From Acidimicrobiaceae bacterium (GTDB lineage Bacteria; Actinomycetota; Acidimicrobiia; Acidimicrobiales; RAAP-2): DNA of 64,000 nt. Both the position numbers and the translations under genes were made by a program. The stretch spans positions 61,410 through 125,409 of the forward strand of contig PLWZ01000058.1 in the NCBI GenBank assembly GCA_003151235.1, written 5' to 3'. The notes under the pieces are model-generated. The model saw nothing but the letters and a program-made list of their open reading frames with translations, made no database searches and was not told the DNA's origin. This document shows, in pieces, positions 54,239-61,772 of the stretch; the stretch's first letter is position 1, and each line of letters opens with the position of its first letter.

Positions 54239-54302
54239 TGCCCCAGCATGCCCGACGCTCCGGTTCCTAGGCTGCTCGTGCATCACCCGATGGAGGAGGT
54301 CG

Positions 54303-54817
54303 ATGCGAAGAAGGCACACGTGGATCGTGGCGATTCTGGCAGTGGCCCTGGGCTTGGCTGGCTGCAGCGCTCGGAACCTGCACCCAGCGAAGGCGGTACC
54401 GGTTCGACTGCCGTCGGGCACGGGTATCACCATCACCACCACCACGCAGCCCGCGATCGCGGGAACCGCGGGACCGCTGCGCTTGAGGTGACCCCCGGAA
54501 CGACGGTGCGGGCCGGGACCACGATCGCGATCTCGCCGAGCGAACCCTGCGATACCGCGGGGGCGGGAGCCCCCGAGGAGCTCTACTACGACGTATCGGT
54601 GAGTGTGCTGTTCTCCAACAACCAGACCATCAACCAGTCGTATTCCGCCGACCTCATCGTCGAGGCGAACAAGTCCAGCGGCCAGTGGTCGACCGAGATC
54701 GCGATCCCAGCGACAACGGCGCCCGGCCCGTACTCGCTCACCGCGATGTGCTTCTACGGCCGGACCAGCCTGATGCCGACCTACGGGAGCGTCCCGATCA
54801 CGGTGACCGCGCCGTGA
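54303..54817 (+). pseudogene. Secreted lipoprotein with a frame disruption
   Basis: The first frame begins MRRRHTWIVAILAVALGLAGCSA, a clear lipoprotein signal with lipobox LAGC, then a Thr-rich spacer and a stop at 54491. From about 54480 a different frame carries ALEVTPGTTVRAGTTIAISPSEPC ... YDVSVSVLFSNNQTINQSYSADLIVEANKSSGQWSTEIAIPATTAPGPYSLTAMCFYG to 54817, a beta-rich extracellular domain that needs a signal. One missing base between about 54455 and 54488 would join them. It could be a true mutation, a sequencing error or slippage. Confidence 0.65.
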
Positions 54818-54833
54818 CGGCCGCTCGGCCCGG

Positions 54834-55277
54834 TCAGGCGGACGGGGTCGGGACCGGTTCGAGGAGGACGAGCGGGATGTCGCGCTCGGTCTTCTTCTGG
54901 TAGTCGCCGTAGCCCTTGTAGGCGGCGGTCACGCGGGGCCACAGCGTCGACTTCTCATCGGCGCTGGCCACCCGGGCCCGCATGGCCCGCTTCGGCTTGC
55001 CGCCGAAGGACACGGTGACCTCGGGGTTGGCGGTCAGGTTGTGGAACCAACCGGGGTGGAAGTCGTCGCCGCCCCGGGACGCCACGATCACGATGGCGTC
55101 GTCCACCTGGAGGGGAGACGTGAGCATGACCGTGCGCGGCTGGCCGCTCTTTCGCCCGGTCGTCGTGAGCTCGAGCGCGGTCATGCCGAAGAACTTCCAT
55201 CCGACATGGCCCCAGGTCAGGGTGAGCAGGGCCTTGTGGATGGCGTTCATGGACTTCAGTGAGAAATCGCAAGGCAT
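54834..55277 (-). CDS. Deazaflavin (F420)-dependent nitroreductase-family protein
   Basis: The 147-aa product belongs to the split-beta-barrel Ddn/FDOR family. It shows MTALELTTTGRKSGQPRTVMLTSPLQVDDAIVIVASRGGDDFHPGWFHNLTANPEVTVSFGGK, with the typical TTGRKSG and PGWFHNL blocks, and ends in DYQKKTERDIPLVLLEP. Members use F420H2 to reduce various substrates or bind F420. The NADP-linked F420 reductase at 18.2 kb fits this cofactor. The true substrate is unknown. Confidence 0.88.
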   Translation of the reverse strand: MPCDFSLKSMNAIHKALLTLTWGHVGWKFFGMTALELTTTGRKSGQPRTVMLTSPLQVDDAIVIVASRGGDDFHPGWFHNLTANPEVTVSFGGKPKRAMRARVASADEKSTLWPRVTAAYKGYGDYQKKTERDIPLVLLEPVPTPSA

Positions 55278-55368
55278 GACCGCAACAGTACGGGCACGAC
55301 GGTAGGCGTGCCCCTCCGAAAATGCGGCAGCCCGTAGGCTCGGCGAATGGCCAGCTCCACCGTGCGCG

Positions 55369-55791
55369 GTGTTCGGTAGGGCGGCTGACCAGGCCCGATG
55401 GCCGAAGATCCTCTTCGGTGTCGTTCTCACCCTGGCCGCCGCCGCTCCGACGCTCTTCATCGAGGAGAACTGGCACGGCAAACCGATGATCGACCAGCCG
55501 GGCCAGCTGTGGGTCATCCCGACGATCGTCGTGGCGATCGCCTTTGCCTCCGGAGGCGCGATCGGGGCCCGGCGCATCACCGAGCTCTGGCAGGCCCTGT
55601 TCCACGGGCTGATCGTCGGCACAGCGGCCAGCGCCGTGCTCCTGGTCGCCGACGTCGTGCGTCGGGCCACCGTGCACCGGCAGCTCTCCGAGGGGGTGCT
55701 CCGGTTGTGGGTCGAGGCGGCCCTTCTCTCTATTGTCCTCGCGTCACTCGGCGGTGCGATCTCGTACCTGCGCTCGACCAGGCCGACCTGA
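55369..55791 (+). CDS. Hypothetical small integral membrane protein
   Basis: The 140-aa product has about four hydrophobic segments (ILFGVVLTLAAAAPTLFI; WVIPTIVVAIAFASGGAIGA; LFHGLIVGTAASAVLLVADVV; LSIVLASLGGAISYL). I recognise no family. GTG 55369 is used, though its ribosome-binding site is poor. It lies 61 bases upstream of cobI in the same direction and could share its promoter, but nothing in it suggests metal or cobalamin transport. Confidence 0.6.
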   Translation: MFGRAADQARWPKILFGVVLTLAAAAPTLFIEENWHGKPMIDQPGQLWVIPTIVVAIAFASGGAIGARRITELWQALFHGLIVGTAASAVLLVADVVRRATVHRQLSEGVLRLWVEAALLSIVLASLGGAISYLRSTRPT

Positions 55792-55852
55792 GCTCGCCCC
55801 GGGAGCCCAGATCCGGAGAACCGGCAGTTGGCCGGGGCCGTAGCCTGGGCCG

Positions 55853-56617
55853 GTGGCTGACCGGGAGGCGTCGACGGGCGACAAGACCGCCCTGCTCACC
55901 GGGATCGGAGTGGGGCCGGGCGACCCGGGGCTCCTCACTCTCGCCGCCTTAGACGCGCTCCGCCGCGCCGACCGGGTCGTGGCCCCGACCACCGACACCG
56001 ACGTGCCGGGGCGCGCAGAGTCGATCGTGACGGCGGCGCTGCCGGACTTGGCCGTCGATCGCCTGCTGTTCGACATGAGCCGGGACGGGGCCGGTGGCGA
56101 GGTGGCACGGAAGGCGTCGCATCTCGCCGCGGCGGCGCGCCTCCTCCCCTGGCTCAGCTCGGACGAGCACGTGGCGTTCGTCACCCTCGGGGACCCGAAC
56201 ATCTACAGCACCTTCCCCTCGCTTGTGCACGCACTGGGCGACCTCGGCTGGCATGGCACGGTCGCGACCGTCCCGGGAATCACCGCCTTCCAGGCACTCG
56301 CCGCCGAGACCGGGACCGTCCTGCTCGACGGCACCGAGTCGCTGTCGCTCGTCACCGCACTCGACGGGGTCGACCATGTCGCCGACGCCCTCGAGGATCC
56401 CGAGCGGGCCATCGTCATCTACAAGGGCGGTCGCCACATCGCCGCGGTGGCCCAGCTGTTGGCCGAACGCGGCCGGCTGGGCGGCGCCGTCTTCGGCGAG
56501 CGACTCGGGCTGGACGATCAACGGGTCGGATCGATCGACGAGGTCGGCGACGGCCCGGCTTCCTATCTGGTCACCGTTGTCGTGCCCCCGACCGGTCGAA
56601 GTGAATCGGGCCGTTGA
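55853..56617 (+). CDS. cobI: Precorrin-2 C20-methyltransferase CobI/CbiL
   Basis: This SAM-dependent enzyme methylates (cobalt-)precorrin-2 at C20. The 254-aa product has the tetrapyrrole methylase start GIGVGPGDPGLLTLAALDALRRADRVVAP, the middle motif VAFVTLGDPNIYSTFPSLVHAL, and VATVPGITAFQALAAETG. It opens the ring-construction operon. Start is GTG 55853. No cobalamin riboswitch is seen upstream. Confidence 0.95.
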   Translation: MADREASTGDKTALLTGIGVGPGDPGLLTLAALDALRRADRVVAPTTDTDVPGRAESIVTAALPDLAVDRLLFDMSRDGAGGEVARKASHLAAAARLLPWLSSDEHVAFVTLGDPNIYSTFPSLVHALGDLGWHGTVATVPGITAFQALAAETGTVLLDGTESLSLVTALDGVDHVADALEDPERAIVIYKGGRHIAAVAQLLAERGRLGGAVFGERLGLDDQRVGSIDEVGDGPASYLVTVVVPPTGRSESGR

Positions 56618-56642
56618 GGTGGCCGACGAGACCATCGGAGCG

Positions 56643-57452
56643 ATGATCAGCTTCGTCGGGGCCGGGCCCGGCGCTCCCGATCTCATGACCCTGCGGGGCG
56701 CCGCGCGTCTCGGGGCGGCCGACATCGTCATCTGGGCCAGCTCGCTGGTGCCGGCCGAGGTGCTGGTCCACGCGTCGAAGGACGCCAAGGTGCACGACTC
56801 CGCAGGCATGACCCTCGAGGATGTGCTCGCCGTCTACGAGGCCAACTCCGAAGCGGCAATCGTCCGGCTCCACTCGGGAGACCCCTCCCTCTACGGCGCC
56901 ATCCAGGAGCAGATCGACTGGTGCCTCGAGTACGAGCGCTCGTTCGAGATCGTCCCGGGCGTGTCGTCCCTCTCGGCGGCGGCCGCCATCGCCCGCCGAG
57001 AGCTCACCATCCCCCAGGTCAGCCAGAGCGTGGTGGTGACCCGCCTGGCCACCCGGACCTCGGCGTCGGTGCCCGAGGGCGAACGCATCTCCACGTTCGC
57101 CTCGACCGGCTGCACGATGGCCGTCTTCCTCTCGGCGGCCCAGCCCGAGGCCCTCCAGCGCGAGCTCCTCGCCCCGCCGAGCGCGTACTCGGTCGACACC
57201 CCGGCCTGCATCGTGGTCCGGGCCAGCTGGCCCGACGAGCAGGTCGTCCCGACCGTCGTCGGACGGCTCGCCGACGACCTCCGCGCCACCGGCGCGACCA
57301 CGACGGTGCTCGTGCTGGTCGGCGAGGCCCTGTCGGGCGCCGCTCCCCGTAGCCACCTCTACTCCCCGGCCTTCGCGCACGGCCGCCGCCGCCGCTCGCA
57401 CCCCGGCACGACGTCCGGACGGCCCGTTCGGCGGATCGGTCGGCGTGGTTGA
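56643..57452 (+). CDS. cobM: Precorrin-4 C11-methyltransferase CobM/CbiF
   Basis: This methylase acts on (cobalt-)precorrin-4 at C11. The 269-aa product starts MISFVGAGPGAPDLMTLRGAARL, and contains IWASSLVPAEVL, VRLHSGDPSLYGAIQEQIDWC, VPGVSSLSAAAAIARRELTIP and QSVVVTRLATRT, all family marks. Starts at GTG 56619 and GTG 56601 are also possible. Its last 8 bases overlap cbiD. The C-terminus ends in an Arg-rich tail (HGRRRRSHPGTTSGRPVRRIGRRG). Confidence 0.95.
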   Translation: MISFVGAGPGAPDLMTLRGAARLGAADIVIWASSLVPAEVLVHASKDAKVHDSAGMTLEDVLAVYEANSEAAIVRLHSGDPSLYGAIQEQIDWCLEYERSFEIVPGVSSLSAAAAIARRELTIPQVSQSVVVTRLATRTSASVPEGERISTFASTGCTMAVFLSAAQPEALQRELLAPPSAYSVDTPACIVVRASWPDEQVVPTVVGRLADDLRATGATTTVLVLVGEALSGAAPRSHLYSPAFAHGRRRRSHPGTTSGRPVRRIGRRG

Positions 57453-58602
57453 CCAAACACCGCGCCCGTTCGAGCCCGAGCTCAGCGAGGAGGTCGCGGC
57501 GCGGCGGAGCGGGCTGCGGACAGGGTTCACCACCGGCACCTGCGCGTCGGCCGCGGCCAAGGCTGCGGCGATCGGCCTCGCGACCGGCACCGTGCCCGAC
57601 GAGATCGAGATCGGCCTCCCGAACGGGACCCGCGTCACCTTCCCGGTCGGCAACGCGGGGCCGGTCGCAAGTGGCGGCCCGGCCGAGGCGTTCGTCGTGA
57701 AGGACGCCGGCGACGATCCGGACTGCACAGACAAGGCGCACATGACGGCCTCGGTCACCTGGTTGGACACCGGGGCCGGCAAGGAGCTCCACGAGCTCGC
57801 GGGTGGCCCCGGGATCGGGACCATCACCAAGCCCGGCATCGGGCTCGCGGTCGGGGCGCCGGCGATCAACCCGGTCCCGCGACGGATGATCCTGGCCGCG
57901 TTGGCCGAGGTGGCCGGTCTCGCCGGGTCGCCCGGCGGGGGCCGGCCGGTGCGGGTCGCGTTCTCGGTCCCGGGCGGCGAAGCGATGGCGGCGAAGACCA
58001 CCAACGAGCGTCTCGGCATCCTCGGCGGGATCTCGATCCTCGGGACCTCCGGGATCGTCCGACCGTTCTCGACCGCCGCCTACCGGGCCAGCGTCGTCCA
58101 ACAGGTCGACGTCGCGGCGGCCCAGGGTGAAACGACGATGGTGCTCTGCACGGGCGCACGATCGGAGAAGGCCGCCATAGCCACCTACCCCGACCTCGAC
58201 GAGGTCTGCTTCGTCGAGGTCGGCGACTTCACGGGGATCGCGCTCCGGCGTTGCGCGACCGCCGGGATCCGGGCCGTGAAGGTCGTGGCGATGGCCGGCA
58301 AGATCACCAAGCTGGCCGACGGGGTGATGATGACCCACTTCCACCGCTCGGCCGTCGACACGCAACTGCTGAAGCGGGTGGCCGAGGAGACCGGTGCGCC
58401 GCCCGAGGCCGTGTCGGCGGCCACCGAGACCGCCACGGCGCGCCACTTCTTCGAGGTCTGCGTCGCCGCCGGCGCCATCGCTCCCCTCGAGCGGCTCTGC
58501 CAACTGGCCGTGTCCACGTGCCGGGTCCATGTGTCCGAGCAACTGTCGGTCGAGGTCCTCATGGTCGACTTCGAGGGAGAGGACGTCGTCGCCCGTGCCT
58601 GA
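57445..58602 (+). CDS. cbiD: Cobalt-precorrin-5B C1-methyltransferase CbiD
   Basis: CbiD methylates C1 in the anaerobic (early-cobalt) pathway. The 385-aa product has GLRTGFTTGTCASAAAKAA, VVKDAGDDPDCTDKAHMTASV, GTITKPGIGLAVGAPAINPVPR, GISILGTSGIVRPFSTAAY and FHRSAVDTQLLKRVA, all diagnostic. Presence of CbiD rather than CobF is strong evidence for the anaerobic branch. Its start overlaps cobM by 8 bases and its stop overlaps the cobL start by 8. Confidence 0.96.
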   Translation: MVDQTPRPFEPELSEEVAARRSGLRTGFTTGTCASAAAKAAAIGLATGTVPDEIEIGLPNGTRVTFPVGNAGPVASGGPAEAFVVKDAGDDPDCTDKAHMTASVTWLDTGAGKELHELAGGPGIGTITKPGIGLAVGAPAINPVPRRMILAALAEVAGLAGSPGGGRPVRVAFSVPGGEAMAAKTTNERLGILGGISILGTSGIVRPFSTAAYRASVVQQVDVAAAQGETTMVLCTGARSEKAAIATYPDLDEVCFVEVGDFTGIALRRCATAGIRAVKVVAMAGKITKLADGVMMTHFHRSAVDTQLLKRVAEETGAPPEAVSAATETATARHFFEVCVAAGAIAPLERLCQLAVSTCRVHVSEQLSVEVLMVDFEGEDVVARA

Positions 58603-59884
58603 CGCGGAGAACCAGATCGTGACCGTGGTCGGGATCGCCGACGACCGTCTCGAGCTCCTCTCCCCCGAATCGAGGGCGGCGTTGCTCGGTGCCCGGGTCG
58701 TCGTCGGGGGGAAGCGGCACCTCGCGCTCTTCTCGAGTTGGTCCGAGCAACCGGCCGTTGCCCCCGATCTGCTCGAGATCACCGCGGATGTCGAGGAACT
58801 GATGGGCCGCGTGCGATCGCTGTTGTCGGGCGGCCGGGGACCGCTGTGCGTCCTCGCGTCGGGGGATCCCGGGTTCTTCGGGATCGTGCGGACCCTGCTC
58901 CGTCACCTGGACCGGGGCCAGCTCCGGGTGCTCCCGGCCCCATCGTCGGTCGCGCTGGCGTTCGCGCGGCTCGGGCTGCCCTGGGACGACGCCGTGGTGG
59001 TCTCCGCGCACGGGCGCCCCCTCGATGCGGCCGTGCGGGCCGCTCGGACGGCGGCCAAGGTGGCCGTGCTCACCTCACCGGACACGACTCCCCAGCTGCT
59101 CGGCCAGGCCCTGCTCGCGGCCGGGTGCTCGGTCGACGTGGTCGCCGTCTGCAGCCGACTCGGTTCGGCCGACGAGGAGGTCCGCGAGCTGTCGCTCGAC
59201 CAGCTGGCCGAGGGCCGGTTCGACCCGCTATCGGTGGTCGTCCTCCTCGGACCCGGAGCACTGCCGCTCACCGGATGGAGCGAGGCCGGGGCCGGCGACC
59301 GCGACGCCGTGACCCAGAGGGTGCTGACCTGGGGACGCAACGACGCCACCTATGCCCATCGCAGCGGCATGATCACCAAGGCCGAGACCCGCTCGGTGGT
59401 CCTCGGAAAGCTCTGCCTTCCCGAACGCGGCGTCCTCTGGGACGTCGGGGCCGGCAGCGGCAGCGTTGCCATCGAGTGCGCTGCGAGCAGCCCCGGCCTG
59501 ACCGTCTTCGCGATCGAGGCCGACCCCGAAGACGCCGAGCGGATCACCGCCAACGCAACGGGCCTCGGCATCGGGGTCCACGTGATCACCGGTGCCGCGC
59601 CGGGGGCGCTCGACGCGTTGCCCGCACCCGACCGCGCCTTCGTCGGTGGCGGCGGGATCGAGGTGCTGCGGTCGGTGCTCGATCGACTGTCGGCCGGCGG
59701 CCACGTCGTGGCCACCTATGCCGCCCTCGACCGGGCCGTCGAGGCCGCGCACCTCCTCGGCCATCTGGTCCAGGTCCGGGCCGACCGGGGCGAGCAGCTT
59801 GCCGACGGGTCGTGGCGGCTCACCGCCAACAACCCGGTCTTCGTCGCGTGGGGGCCGTCCGACGAGCCGGGGTCATCGCTGTGA
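58595..59884 (+). CDS. cobL: Precorrin-6Y C5,15-methyltransferase CobL (CbiE-CbiT fusion)
   Basis: The 429-aa product joins CbiE (C5-methylase; VTVVGIADDRLELLSPESR, LCVLASGDPGFFGIVRTLL) to CbiT (C15-methylase/decarboxylase; SGMITKAETRSVVLGKLCL, GVLWDVGAGSGSVAIECA, and DRAFVGGGGIEVLRSVLDRL). The boundary lies around residue 245. GTG 58595 overlaps the end of cbiD. The fusion is widespread. The next gene overlaps by GTGA at 59881. Confidence 0.95.
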   Translation: MPDAENQIVTVVGIADDRLELLSPESRAALLGARVVVGGKRHLALFSSWSEQPAVAPDLLEITADVEELMGRVRSLLSGGRGPLCVLASGDPGFFGIVRTLLRHLDRGQLRVLPAPSSVALAFARLGLPWDDAVVVSAHGRPLDAAVRAARTAAKVAVLTSPDTTPQLLGQALLAAGCSVDVVAVCSRLGSADEEVRELSLDQLAEGRFDPLSVVVLLGPGALPLTGWSEAGAGDRDAVTQRVLTWGRNDATYAHRSGMITKAETRSVVLGKLCLPERGVLWDVGAGSGSVAIECAASSPGLTVFAIEADPEDAERITANATGLGIGVHVITGAAPGALDALPAPDRAFVGGGGIEVLRSVLDRLSAGGHVVATYAALDRAVEAAHLLGHLVQVRADRGEQLADGSWRLTANNPVFVAWGPSDEPGSSL

Positions 59885-61581
59885 AGGTCGTCACCATCTC
59901 GGTCACCGAGTCGGGCCGGCGGTTGGCAGAGCGACTGCCCTACGAGCACATCCACGGCGAACCGGCGGCGACGTTGGGGGCCCGGTGGCGCGACACCGAC
60001 GCGTTCGTGATGGTGCTCGCCCTCGGCGCGACGGTGCGGCTCGTCTCGCCGCTGCTCGTCGACAAGGAGACCGACCCGGCCATCGTGTGCGTCGACGACT
60101 CGGGAAACTTCGCGATCTCGGTGTGCGGCGGCCACGCCGGCGGTGCCAACGCGCTCACGCACGAGGTGGCCGGGTTGCTCGGGGCGCAGCCCGTGGTCAC
60201 GACCGCCACCGACCGATTGGACGTGCCCGCCCTCGACCAACTCCCGGGTTTCCGGGTCGAAGGCAGCCTGGCCCACGTCACATCGGCGCTGCTCGACGGC
60301 CAGCCGCTGGAGGTCGAGAACGAGATGCACTGGCCGTTGCCGGCCTCGCTCACCGAGCACCTCGACCGTGCCGGGTCATCCGGAGAACCGGCCGGGCGGA
60401 TCGTCGTCAGCGACCGGGAGCTCTCGGCCACGACGAAACGCGGGGCCGTCGTCGTACTCCGACCGCCGTCGCTCGTCGTCGGTATCGGGACCACGACCGA
60501 CGCCACCGGCCCGGACGCGTGCGACGCGGTTTCGTCCGCGTTGGCGGACGCCGGGCTCTCGGTGCTCTCCCTCGGCGAGCTGGCCACGATCGACCGGCGG
60601 GCCCGCCACCCGGCAATCGCCACAGTCGCGCAGCGTTGGGGTCTTGCGGTCCACACGTTCGATGCCGGCACCTTGGACGCGATCGACGTGCCCACACCGA
60701 GCGACGTGGTCGCAGAAGCGGTCGGCACCCACTCGGTCGCCGAGGCGGCCGCACTCGCGGCGGCCGGTCCCGGTGCCGAGCTCGTCGTGGCGAAGACCAT
60801 CGGATCCCGGGTCACCGTTGCGGTGGCACGGCGGGCCGGTCCTCGGGGGTCGCTCAGCATCGTCGGCCTCGGACCCGGGTCGCTCGACCACCGCACCCCC
60901 GAGGCGGCCCGCGCGGTGCGCCACGCCGAGGTGGTGGTCGGCCTCGAGTCCTATGTGGACCAGTGCGCCGACCTCCTCACCCCCGCCCACGACGTCCGGC
61001 GGTTCCCGATCGGGGCCGAGATCGAGCGGGTGCGGCTGGCCCTCGACCTGGCCGCAGGGGGCCGGCGGGTGGCGCTCGTCTGCTCGGGCGACGCCGGTGT
61101 CTATGCGATGGCCTCTCCGGCCCTCGAGCTGGCCGGGTCCGACCCGTACAACGACATCGAGATCTCGGTCGTCCCGGGGGTCACTGCGGGGTTGGCGGCC
61201 GCCGCTCTTCTCGGCGCGCCGCTCGGCCACGACCACCTGGTGGTGAGCCTCTCGGACCTGCTCACCCCGTGGGAGCTGATCGAGGCCCGGGTGCGCGCCG
61301 CCGCGGAGAACGACCTGGTCCTCGTCGTCTACAACCCCCGGTCGCTCAAACGGACCTGGCAGATCGAGAAGACCCGCTCCCTGCTGCTCGAGCACCGGTC
61401 CGCCGAGACCCCGGTGGGCGTCGTGACCGACGCCGCCCGGCCCGAACAGCGGGTGGTGCTGACCACGCTTGGCGGACTCGACTGTGACGCGGTCAACATG
61501 ACCACGTGTCTCGTGATCGGCTCCTCGACCACCCGGGTGGTGGCGGGTCGAATGGTCACGCCGCGGGGGTACCCGACGTGA
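59881..61581 (+). CDS. CbiG-CobJ fusion (cobalt-precorrin-5A hydrolase / precorrin-3B C17-methyltransferase)
   Basis: The 566-aa protein carries two pathway steps. Residues about 1-320 are CbiG, which opens the lactone and releases acetaldehyde in the anaerobic pathway (ISVCGGHAGGANALTHEVAGLLGAQPVVTTAT; VVGIGTTTDATGPDA). Residues about 323-566 are CobJ/CbiH, the ring-contracting methyltransferase (LSIVGLGPGSLDHRTPEA, VALVCSGDAGVYAMASPALE, VVPGVTAGLAAAALLG, YNPRSLKRTWQ). GTG 59881 overlaps the cobL stop. The enzymes act in nearby steps, so the fusion may pass substrate along. Confidence 0.93.
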   Translation: MKVVTISVTESGRRLAERLPYEHIHGEPAATLGARWRDTDAFVMVLALGATVRLVSPLLVDKETDPAIVCVDDSGNFAISVCGGHAGGANALTHEVAGLLGAQPVVTTATDRLDVPALDQLPGFRVEGSLAHVTSALLDGQPLEVENEMHWPLPASLTEHLDRAGSSGEPAGRIVVSDRELSATTKRGAVVVLRPPSLVVGIGTTTDATGPDACDAVSSALADAGLSVLSLGELATIDRRARHPAIATVAQRWGLAVHTFDAGTLDAIDVPTPSDVVAEAVGTHSVAEAAALAAAGPGAELVVAKTIGSRVTVAVARRAGPRGSLSIVGLGPGSLDHRTPEAARAVRHAEVVVGLESYVDQCADLLTPAHDVRRFPIGAEIERVRLALDLAAGGRRVALVCSGDAGVYAMASPALELAGSDPYNDIEISVVPGVTAGLAAAALLGAPLGHDHLVVSLSDLLTPWELIEARVRAAAENDLVLVVYNPRSLKRTWQIEKTRSLLLEHRSAETPVGVVTDAARPEQRVVLTTLGGLDCDAVNMTTCLVIGSSTTRVVAGRMVTPRGYPT

Positions 61582-61772
61582 TCAGCCTCGTCGCCTCGGC
61601 GGTTTCGATCAACGACCGGTGCACCGCCTGCGGCGCCTGCCTTCCGACCTGCCCCAGCCGGGCGCTGCTTCCTGGCCCGTTGCGGCCGATCGTCGTCGCC
61701 GACCGGTGCACCGAGTGCCTGGAATGCATCGAGATCTGCCCGAGGGACGCAATAGAGGAGTCACCCAGATGA
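61578..61772 (+). CDS. Small 2[4Fe-4S] ferredoxin in the cobalamin operon
   Basis: The 64-aa protein has two intact cluster motifs, CTACGACLPTCP and CTECLECIEICP (both C-x2-C-x2-C-x3-CP). GTG 61578 overlaps the stop of the CbiG-CobJ gene, and its stop overlaps the CobH-CbiX ATG (ATGA), so it is embedded in the operon. It probably delivers electrons to a corrin-pathway step, perhaps cobalt reduction or the CbiX reaction, but the partner is not shown. Confidence 0.88.
   Translation: MISLVASAVSINDRCTACGACLPTCPSRALLPGPLRPIVVADRCTECLECIEICPRDAIEESPR

Noticed and set aside
55792..55852. Possible cobalamin riboswitch before cobI
   Set aside because: The 61-base gap is too short and lacks the conserved elements, and none was seen before 55369.
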